NCBI GenBank assembly: GCA_947448975.1
Contig: CANFPR010000023.1
Span: 1 to 9,505, forward strand
Direction of reading: 5' to 3'
DNA length: 9,505 nucleotides
Source: Micrococcales bacterium
GTDB taxonomy: Bacteria > Actinomycetota > Actinomycetes > Actinomycetales > Microbacteriaceae
Positions within the stretch are counted from its first letter, which is position 1, and each line of letters begins with the position of its first letter. Shown here one piece after another: positions 1 through 5,118 of the stretch. Below the pieces are notes generated by a model, which saw only the letters and a list, made by a program, of their open reading frames with translations, was not told where the DNA came from and did no database searches. The translations under genes were made by a program, and so were the position numbers.

Positions 1-476
1 ACCACCAGCACGACTAGAACAATAAGAATTTGCGCCAAGTTGCCATCGTCTAGGTGTGACTCCCTTGCAACCGATGCCGAGGCGGCGACGAAAGAAGCGA
101 TGCCGAAGGTGCAGAGGGCGATGGCCCACCAAGTCGGACGATTGATCTTTGTCTTGGTCGATCGCGCGTTTAGCAGCGAGGTAATCACCAGGGCGACCGC
201 ACCGAGTGGCTGAACAACAATCAGCGGTGCAAGAACAAGAGCCGTAATCTGAAACACACCACCGGTAACCAGACAAGCCATGCCCAACAACCAGCGTGGG
301 CGAGAAACTAAGCGAAAGACGGCTTTTAGGCCCAAGCGGGTGTCAGTGGGTTCGTCGGTGTTCTTCTTTTCGGCTGCTTGATTCTGAAATTGCGCACCGA
401 AGGCTAAGCCGAGTGCCGCGAGCAATGACAGCACGATGGCCAAGGCTCTTTGAAACTCGGGAGATACAACAGTCAT
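1..476 (-). CDS. NIPA-like / DMT-superfamily membrane transporter, N-terminal part (runs off left edge)
   Basis: An open frame starts at an ATG (476-474) and stays open for 158 codons to the window edge, so the C-terminus is missing. The protein is very hydrophobic. A first membrane helix lies at about residues 11-30 (rich in A, L, G), followed by a charged loop (about 36-47), helices at about 62-82 and 82-103 joined by a L-A-P-L-I-V-V-Q-P-L-G stretch (82-92), another at about 115-134, and the start of a further one at 149-158. The 'LAP...QPLGA' pattern between helices resembles the NIPA branch of the drug/metabolite transporter superfamily, whose eukaryotic members are linked to Mg2+ transport; the substrate of bacterial homologues is mostly unknown. 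A weak GAGG lies 4 nt before the ATG. It is divergent from def with a 72-nt gap. The family call is moderately sure; the substrate is not predictable. Confidence 0.75.
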   Translation of the reverse strand, partial: MTVVSPEFQRALAIVLSLLAALGLAFGAQFQNQAAEKKNTDEPTDTRLGLKAVFRLVSRPRWLLGMACLVTGGVFQITALVLAPLIVVQPLGAVALVITSLLNARSTKTKINRPTWWAIALCTFGIASFVAASASVARESHLDDGNLAQILIVLVVLV

Positions 477-536
477 TTGCCTCAAGCCTAACCTCGCAGA
501 CCGAGAACACACGGCTTTGAGACCTGCACATTCGGG

Positions 537-542
537 TAAATT
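537..542 (+). promoter_or_regulatory. Candidate -10 box for def (possible leaderless transcript)
   Basis: TAAATT fits the TANNNT -10 consensus and ends 6 nt before the A of the def ATG at 549, where transcription would be expected to start. No convincing Shine-Dalgarno sequence lies just before that ATG. A TTGAGA (517-522) resembles a -35 box, but the 14-nt spacer is short. A leaderless def mRNA is therefore plausible, as is common in Actinobacteria. This is inference from sequence alone. Confidence 0.35.
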
Positions 543-548
543 TGTTGC

Positions 549-1115
549 ATGACCGTAAGAAGAATTTGCATCACCGGAGAACCCGTGCTGCACCAGCGAG
601 CCAGCGAAGTTACCAGCTTCGATCAAGACCTCGAGACGCTGGTTGCCGACATGTACGAAACCATGGATAAGGCTCCCGGCGTTGGCCTAGCTGCACCGCA
701 AATCGGTGTTGGTCTGAGGGTGTTTGTTTACGACTACGCCGATGACGATGACAATGAACGGCGTGGAGTACTCATTAATCCAGTTCTAGAGGTCGGCGAG
801 ATTGAGAGCGCTGACGCCGACTGGGATACCGAAGCAGAAGGCTGTCTTTCGGTTCCGGGCGAGAGGTTTCCGCTCAAGCGTGCCGATTGGATCAAGGTCA
901 CTGGAGTAGATCTGGCTCAGCAGCCGGTGAGCATCGAGGCGACCGGATGGTTCGCCCGAATCTTTCAACACGAGTTCGACCACCTCGACGGCAAACTTTA
1001 CGTAGACCGTCTGGCCGAGCCCCATGCATCCGAGGCGAAGGCAGTCGTAGAAGAACTCGGTTGGGGCAAACCGGGGCTGAGTTGGTTACCCGGCAAAGAC
1101 AAGCTTGAAGGTTAG
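549..1115 (+). CDS. def: Peptide deformylase
   Basis: This metalloenzyme removes the N-formyl group from the initiator methionine of new proteins in the cytoplasm. All three family motifs are present. Motif 1 is GVGLAAPQIG at residues 44-53. Motif 2 is EGCLSVPG at 97-104, with metal-ligand Cys99. Motif 3 is QHEFDHLDG at 140-148, with ligands His141 and His145 and catalytic Glu142. The length of 188 residues is normal, and the C-terminal tail ending in KDKLEG resembles the short extension of actinobacterial forms. The ATG at 549 places the first strand (RRICITGEPVLH) where the family starts. A four-Asp run (65-68) sits in a surface loop. It is the only plus-strand gene here. Its stop lies 2 nt from the stop of convergent azlD, and no fmt gene follows, so it is transcribed alone. 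It is very likely an active enzyme. Confidence 0.96.
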   Translation: MTVRRICITGEPVLHQRASEVTSFDQDLETLVADMYETMDKAPGVGLAAPQIGVGLRVFVYDYADDDDNERRGVLINPVLEVGEIESADADWDTEAEGCLSVPGERFPLKRADWIKVTGVDLAQQPVSIEATGWFARIFQHEFDHLDGKLYVDRLAEPHASEAKAVVEELGWGKPGLSWLPGKDKLEG

Positions 1116-1117
1116 TT

Positions 1118-1423
1118 TCAGAACCACATGCGCAGCACCGCTGCAACGGCGGCGGCAACAGCCACCACGACGATAAATGGCGCGCGAAGCACCATTAGCA
1201 CTATGGCGACTAGAACCGCCGGTAGGCGTGCGTCTAGCTCTACACGCGAATCGCTAACCAGTGTTTGCACACCCACCAAACCCGAGAGCAGCGCAACGGT
1301 AACTAACGCCGCTAGATCGGCAATCCGTGGGTGTTTGAGTGACTTTGTAGGAATCAGGAAACCAATCAGTTTCCAAGAATAAACAGCGGCGCTGGCAGCC
1401 AACACGCCAAGCCAGAGATTCAC
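1118..1423 (-). CDS. azlD: AzlD-type branched-chain amino acid exporter small subunit
   Basis: This 101-residue, almost entirely hydrophobic protein matches the AzlD family (PF05437): a first helix at about 3-22, a K-L-I-G-F-L-I-P segment followed by a short basic loop, then helices at about 36-55, 66-80 and 82-98. AzlD is the small membrane partner of AzlC; the related BrnFE of Corynebacterium exports isoleucine, leucine, valine and methionine. The start is GTG, overlapping the azlC stop by 4 nt (GTGA, 1420-1423), with AAGG (1431-1434) 7 nt upstream as ribosome site. This overlap and the strict pairing of the families make co-translation with azlC very likely. It is the last gene of its operon and ends 2 nt from the convergent def stop. 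The family is clear; the exact substrate is inferred from homologues. Confidence 0.9.
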   Translation of the reverse strand: MNLWLGVLAASAAVYSWKLIGFLIPTKSLKHPRIADLAALVTVALLSGLVGVQTLVSDSRVELDARLPAVLVAIVLMVLRAPFIVVVAVAAAVAAVLRMWF

Positions 1424-2088
1424 GTTCGCGCCTTATTTGGGAGCGCCCAAATAGCCACGCCGACGGCGCCGGCTAGCAGGATTGGAACACCGACCGGAAC
1501 AAAAGGGCTAGAGACTATTGCAACGAAAGCGCTGAAGAAGCCGGTTAGGCGCATTCTTGAGTTCTTTAGTCTTGGCCAGACCAGCGCCACGAAAGCAGCT
1601 GCCGCAGCGGCATCTAAGCCCCAAACCTTAGGGTCACCGATCGATGAACCGAGCAGCGCTCCAATCAGCGTCATTATGTTCCAGAACAAAAACACATACC
1701 CACCGGTAAGCCAAAAACCTTTTGCTTGCTCTTCGCCTTCGCGACTCAGGGCAACCGCAGTTGATTCGTCAATCGTTAGTTGGGCAGCGACAACACGCTT
1801 AAGCCCGAGGGTTTGAAGCAACGACGACATGTTCACCGCGTAAAAACCGTTTCTTACGCCGAGTAACCAAGAACTTAGAATCGCTGCCGGAAGTGAGATT
1901 AAGCCACCGCTGCCCAAGACGCCAATAAAGGCGAACTGAGAACCACCCGAGAACATAAACAGGCTCAGAACACAGGTCTGCCAAATGTCTAGACCCGAAG
2001 CCACCGCCAGCGCCCCGAACGAGATTCCGTAGAGCCCAGTAGCAAAACCCACCGAGAGCGAAACCACACCAACCTTGCCAGCCTGCAT
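1420..2088 (-). CDS. azlC: AzlC-type branched-chain amino acid exporter large subunit
   Basis: A 222-residue inner-membrane protein with the hallmarks of the AzlC/YgaZ family (PF03591): GISFGALAVASGL near the N-terminus, SLFMFSGGSQFAF, a SWLLGVRNGFYAV segment, LTIDESTAVAL in the middle, and an alanine-rich GLDAAAAAAFVAL helix. Several further hydrophobic helices follow. With AzlD it forms an exporter for branched-chain amino acids; that function is known for the related BrnFE and YgaZH. The length is typical. The ATG at 2088 shares its A with the TGA of the response regulator gene (TGATG), and GGAT (2097-2100) lies 8 nt upstream, so translation is probably coupled to the regulator. Unlike many azlCD pairs, which sit beside an Lrp/AzlB-type regulator, this one follows a two-component-like pair. 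The family call is secure; the transported amino acids are inferred. Confidence 0.94.
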   Translation of the reverse strand: MQAGKVGVVSLSVGFATGLYGISFGALAVASGLDIWQTCVLSLFMFSGGSQFAFIGVLGSGGLISLPAAILSSWLLGVRNGFYAVNMSSLLQTLGLKRVVAAQLTIDESTAVALSREGEEQAKGFWLTGGYVFLFWNIMTLIGALLGSSIGDPKVWGLDAAAAAAFVALVWPRLKNSRMRLTGFFSAFVAIVSSPFVPVGVPILLAGAVGVAIWALPNKART

Positions 2089-2762
2089 CAGAGATCATCC
2101 GCCAATCCGGCCGCGAGATAGCGCAGCTGCAGCTGTTCCAAGGTGACCAATTCGAGCGAGGTTAATGTTGATTGCACCAGTTTTCTAACTCGGTACGACG
2201 CCACCTCAAAAGCATTGGCGGCCTCAGTTACCGAAGCGCCGCTCACCATTGATTGCAGGATGCTGCGCTCTCGAAGTTCGAACTCTGCCAAATGCGACTC
2301 AAGCGCGTGGTCACGTTTAGTTTTGGTAACTTCACCGCCGAAAAGCGTTCTAATCTCGGCTATCGAGTAATGCCGTTTTCGTGCACCGAGCGACACGACC
2401 GTATCAACCAAGGCAGCCGAACCAGACTCTTGAGAGACCACGGCAGTTGCTCCCGCGCGCAGTGCCTGCAACTCCAGCTCTGCACTTCCGTATGGGGCTG
2501 TGAGCAGGATTCTGGTGTCAATCTTTTCGGCGAATTTGATTGCAGAGATTTTCTCGCACACCTGCACGCCTGACAAACCGCGGAGTCGTTGATCGATAAT
2601 CAGAACATCGAGCAGGTAGTCGGCGAAGCGTTCTAACAATTCGTTTGCGGTTGCGAGCTCCAGCGTTATGTTCACCCGACCGCTCGACTCGAGCACCATT
2701 CGTCGACCCGCCCTAATCCCTTCGTCGGCGTCGACGAGACCAACACGGTATTCGTTGGGCAA
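2088..2762 (-). CDS. LuxR/NarL-type response regulator with degenerate receiver domain
   Basis: The 224-residue protein has an N-terminal receiver-like domain (about 5-125) and a C-terminal LuxR-type helix-turn-helix (about 160-218, from L-R-E-R-S-I-L-Q through SVTEAANAFEVASYRVRKLV). The receiver keeps the phosphoacceptor Asp57 (VLIIDQRL) and Thr88. However, the acidic pocket reads V-D-A-D (Asp11, Ala12, Asp13) instead of the usual paired acids, and the near-invariant Lys after the last core strand is Gln111 (CAA codon at 2432-2430). The HTH is also divergent: the usual N-K-E-I-A core is V-T-E-A-A. The start is TTG at 2762; GGAG at 2770-2773 lies 7 nt upstream, and the first receiver strand begins at Tyr5, which supports it. 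The gene begins 2 nt after the sensor gene and shares 1 nt with azlC. It is presumably a transcription factor; targets are unknown, azlCD itself being the natural guess. Confidence 0.85.
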   Translation of the reverse strand: MPNEYRVGLVDADEGIRAGRRMVLESSGRVNITLELATANELLERFADYLLDVLIIDQRLRGLSGVQVCEKISAIKFAEKIDTRILLTAPYGSAELELQALRAGATAVVSQESGSAALVDTVVSLGARKRHYSIAEIRTLFGGEVTKTKRDHALESHLAEFELRERSILQSMVSGASVTEAANAFEVASYRVRKLVQSTLTSLELVTLEQLQLRYLAAGLADDL

Positions 2763-2764
2763 AC

Positions 2765-4027
2765 CTAAACTCCAGCTACTTCGCGGAGGTTAGGAAAGAA
2801 GGCCGAGACAGTAAAACCGACGCCGGCAACCTGAGTAACGTCGATGCTTCCCTCGTACAGCCCAGCACGTTCGCGCAACGCGCCAAGTGTTGCGCCATCT
2901 ACGATGTTTGTCAGTGCAGCCATGTCATCGGCAACGCTGTAACCCTCCAGCATTTGCTCCGGGGTTAGGTCGGCTCGCCGTTGCGTTTCGATTCCGTTGT
3001 CTTTTACAAGAATTTGCAGACCCTCAGTGGTCCAGTAAAAATTGACTGCAACATCGGTGTTTGCGGGAGTGTTCTTTTTGACGTTTTCGAGCGATTCGAA
3101 AACGATCTTGAAGATGCAAAGTTCAGCGCCCTCGTTGATTTCAAAGGGTTGCCCATCGACGGCCAGAGAGGCGTTGTAACCCAGTTGTCTCATGGCCAAA
3201 ACGAGGTCTGAAAGTTCAGACAAGCTAGGTGGGGCCGCGGTGAGTTCGTGACTCTCATGAAGTAGGTCGTAGAGTTTTCGCAACTCCGACTGCGCGGTGT
3301 TTGAAGACTCAGCGATGCGCCCAATGGTTCTAATCGCAGATTCAGGGTCAGATTTGGCCAAGAATTTAGCGCCTTCACTCAAGCTGACAACTGCTGTCAC
3401 TCTTTGAACCAGAAGATCGGTGAGGTCGCGTGCGATACCCAACCGCTCGGTTTGTTTCGCAACTTCTAGACCAAGTTGGGCTTGTCGATGAATGAGTACG
3501 GCACGATCTGAATCGGTGCCCACGTGCACAGTACGCGTGATGGTTAGACGCCCAAATACCCATGCGAGTGTGTTGATAGAAACGACGCAAACCGAAGTCA
3601 GTGCGAATGCCAGGAGCTGCGAATTGTCGGCACTTAGTTTGATTCCGATTTTTACTAAGCGAGCAGGCTCTTCGAGGGTCGAGATGTAGGCAACTGCTAT
3701 TCCGGCGAGATTCGTGGCGATAACGGCGATTTGTCGCCATGCGGTTGAGGCAAATGCTGCTACGAAGATGAGGCTGAAAGATGCTGCAACGCCAGAAATA
3801 AGCGGCGCTAAACCAGTGAGAATTTCAAGGGTAGTTCCGGCAATAATGAGTGCCACAGAAAACCACTGAAAGCGTCGACCAAAAAACACCGATGAGCAGA
3901 TGATGGTTGCTGGCAAGAAGGCGGCCACCGATTGGATGCTTACATCCGGGGCTACCAGAAGCGCCAAAAGCGCTGCGAAAAAGATGAATTCAGGAAGCCA
4001 ACGGCGTTGGAGATACCACTGAATCAC
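2765..4027 (-). CDS. Membrane sensor kinase-like protein of the NarL/DesK type lacking the phosphoacceptor His
   Basis: A 420-residue protein with six predicted membrane helices (about 11-28, 31-48, 55-78, 80-95, 98-117, 137-158) and a short external loop between the last two (118-136). A cytoplasmic HisKA_3-like helix and an HATPase-like domain follow. The phosphoacceptor region reads E-R-L-G-I-A-R-D-L-T-D (194-204). In the family the position before the final Asp is His; here it is Thr203 (ACC, 3421-3419). The ATP domain keeps N-box Glu311/Asn315 and D-N-G at 343-345, but the second Gly of the G1 box is Glu347. The stretch to the G2-like A-L-R-E-R (383-387) looks about 20 residues longer than usual. 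The frame is intact, so this is not simple decay. The start is GTG, with AGGAGG 4 nt upstream. It is first in the block with the regulator and azlCD. It could be a pseudokinase, or a kinase using another residue. Confidence 0.8.
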   Translation of the reverse strand: MIQWYLQRRWLPEFIFFAALLALLVAPDVSIQSVAAFLPATIICSSVFFGRRFQWFSVALIIAGTTLEILTGLAPLISGVAASFSLIFVAAFASTAWRQIAVIATNLAGIAVAYISTLEEPARLVKIGIKLSADNSQLLAFALTSVCVVSINTLAWVFGRLTITRTVHVGTDSDRAVLIHRQAQLGLEVAKQTERLGIARDLTDLLVQRVTAVVSLSEGAKFLAKSDPESAIRTIGRIAESSNTAQSELRKLYDLLHESHELTAAPPSLSELSDLVLAMRQLGYNASLAVDGQPFEINEGAELCIFKIVFESLENVKKNTPANTDVAVNFYWTTEGLQILVKDNGIETQRRADLTPEQMLEGYSVADDMAALTNIVDGATLGALRERAGLYEGSIDVTQVAGVGFTVSAFFPNLREVAGV

Positions 4028-4031
4028 GTGG

Positions 4032-4037
4032 CCTCCT
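4032..4037 (-). promoter_or_regulatory. Strong Shine-Dalgarno site for the sensor gene
   Basis: A perfect AGGAGG lies 4 nt before the GTG at 4027. It is the strongest ribosome site in the window. It supports this non-ATG start and suggests that the sensor-regulator-azlCD block is translated well from its first gene. I see no clear promoter in the short gap between it and the tRNA gene. Confidence 0.7.
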
Positions 4038-4066
4038 CGAAACCTCTACTGATGTCTAGAAAAGAG

Positions 4067-4142
4067 TGGCTCCCCGGCTTGGACTCGAACCAAGAACCTA
4101 TCGGTTAACAGCCGATTGCTCTGCCAATTGAGCTACCGAGGA
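4067..4142 (-). tRNA. tRNA-Asn (anticodon GUU)
   Basis: The minus strand folds into a complete 76-nt cloverleaf including an encoded CCA (4067-4069). The acceptor stem is TCCTCGG with CCGGGGA (one T-G wobble). The D stem is GCTC/GAGC, the anticodon stem ATCGG/CCGAT and the T stem CTTGG/CCAAG, all perfect, with the standard TTCGAGT T loop. The anticodon loop CTGTTAA holds GTT at 4109-4107, which reads AAC/AAU codons as asparagine. The discriminator base is G. It lies between the dehydrogenase (73 nt away) and the sensor gene (39 nt away), on the same strand as both. No terminator is visible on its 3' side, so transcripts may read on into the sensor gene. Confidence 0.97.
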
Positions 4143-4159
4143 ATAAAACAACGGCTCTA

Positions 4160-4184
4160 ACATTACCAAAGAATCGGCTGCCAA
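4160..4184 (-). promoter_or_regulatory. Weak candidate promoter for tRNA-Asn
   Basis: On the minus strand TTGGCA (4184-4179) resembles a -35 box and TAATGT (4165-4160) a -10 box (TANNNT), which would put the start a short leader before the tRNA. The 13-nt spacer is too short for a good sigma-70-type promoter, so either element may be wrong. The gap is AT-rich compared with the genes, as promoters often are. The alternative is that the tRNA is only made by readthrough from the dehydrogenase operon. Confidence 0.3.
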
Positions 4185-4211
4185 ATAAGTGATTAGCGAT
4201 TTTTGGTACTC

Positions 4212-4223
4212 GTTACTAGTAAC
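4212..4223. repeat. Perfect 12-bp palindrome across the dehydrogenase stop codon
   Basis: GTTACTAGTAAC is identical to its reverse complement. It contains the TAG stop of the dehydrogenase (4218-4216). As RNA it could only form a hairpin with almost no loop, and no U-run follows on the minus strand (an A-run does), so it is not an intrinsic terminator. It could be a protein site, or chance. Confidence 0.5.
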
Positions 4224-5118
4224 CGGCGATCGGATCAACCAATCCGACCCACTCCCCTTTGCCTTGGAAGGCCAAAACGTTGCGGTAAATGCGCTCGGCA
4301 AGCATTCGGGTGACTTGTTCGGGCGTATCTGCAGTATGCGGGGTGACGATGCAGTTCTTAGCACTCCAGAGTTCATGCCCGCTCGGCAGCGGCTCGGGAT
4401 CGGTTACATCAACCGCCGCTCCAGCTATGACACCTGCGTTTAGGGCTGCGACCAGGTCTTCGGTGACCACGTGCTTTCCACGGGCAACGTTGACTAGGTA
4501 AGCCCTTCGGTTCATTAGCGCGATTCTTCTTTGGTTGAACAACCCGTTGGTTTCAGCGGTAAGCGCAGCTGCGACTATTACGAAGTCGGCCTTCGGCAAC
4601 TCGTCATCGAGGCGTTCGAATCCATAGGTGGCTGAACCCAGCGCCAACTCAGGGTTTTTGCGAATTACCGTTACGGGGCAACCGAAAGGCGCAAGCAACC
4701 GAACCAACTCTTCAGCGATACCGCCACCGCCAACAATAAGAACACGCGACTCGTAAAGGCTGACGGCGAATTTCTCGCCCCATGATGTTGCCCTTACGCG
4801 CTCGGGAATTGCTCGACCCAATGCCAAGCAGAGTGCTAACGCGTGTTCGGCCACCGGTTGCGCATAAGCCCCCTTGGCCGAGGTGAATCTAAACGGTGTT
4901 TGAAGAATCGAGGCAAATGCGTCGACGCCAGCGAACGGCAGTTGCACCCACTGCACCTGCGGGTTCTGATCCAGTGTTTCTGCAAGCAAGGCCGGTTGCG
5001 AATAGTCGGTCCATACAAGTGCCGTGACGTCTGGCGCCAAGGCGGTGACCTCACCGCCAGCCTTTTCGATTGCCAGACGGTACTCAGGCACAATCTGGGG
5101 CAGCAGCGCTACCTTCAA
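4216..5118 (-). CDS. D-isomer-specific 2-hydroxyacid dehydrogenase, NAD(P)-dependent
   Basis: A 300-residue cytoplasmic enzyme of the PF00389/PF02826 family, which interconverts 2-keto acids and D-2-hydroxy acids. The Rossmann dinucleotide loop is V-G-G-G-G-I-A (129-135), a Gly-rich variant of GxGxxG. The catalytic triad is visible: Arg213 (NVARG), Glu242 (DPEPLP) and His261 (TPHTA). The N-terminal substrate lobe contains Q-L-P-F-A-G-V-D (59-66). The length is slightly short for the family but complete. The start is TTG, overlapping the dnaG stop by 4 nt (TTGA, 5115-5118); GAGG lies 11 nt upstream and no other start fits. It is thus translationally coupled to dnaG, an unexpected partner with no obvious shared pathway. 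The substrate cannot be told: phosphoglycerate, glyoxylate/hydroxypyruvate and lactate-type activities all occur in the family. The short length argues against a full SerA, which has a C-terminal regulatory domain in Actinobacteria. Confidence 0.9.
   Translation of the reverse strand: MKVALLPQIVPEYRLAIEKAGGEVTALAPDVTALVWTDYSQPALLAETLDQNPQVQWVQLPFAGVDAFASILQTPFRFTSAKGAYAQPVAEHALALCLALGRAIPERVRATSWGEKFAVSLYESRVLIVGGGGIAEELVRLLAPFGCPVTVIRKNPELALGSATYGFERLDDELPKADFVIVAAALTAETNGLFNQRRIALMNRRAYLVNVARGKHVVTEDLVAALNAGVIAGAAVDVTDPEPLPSGHELWSAKNCIVTPHTADTPEQVTRMLAERIYRNVLAFQGKGEWVGLVDPIAGY

Noticed and set aside
296..520. 74-residue plus-strand open frame at the left end
   Set aside because: It lies opposite the transporter N-terminus, which has clear membrane helices and a family motif, while this frame is Arg/Ser-rich without features.
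3375..3740. 121-residue minus-strand frame within the sensor gene, considered as evidence of a frameshift restoring the missing His
   Set aside because: The sensor frame is continuous and keeps family-like sequence on both sides of Thr203; the other frame is Arg/Ser-rich shadow.
4143..4215. Intrinsic terminator after the dehydrogenase
   Set aside because: The only stem candidate is the palindrome at the stop codon (or a bulged GGT-ACT/AGT-ACC stem beside it), and it is followed by A residues rather than a U-run on the transcribed strand.
4098..4376. 92-residue minus-strand open frame across the tRNA-Asn and dehydrogenase end
   Set aside because: It reads through most of a functional tRNA gene and out of frame through the dehydrogenase; no ribosome site or family resemblance.
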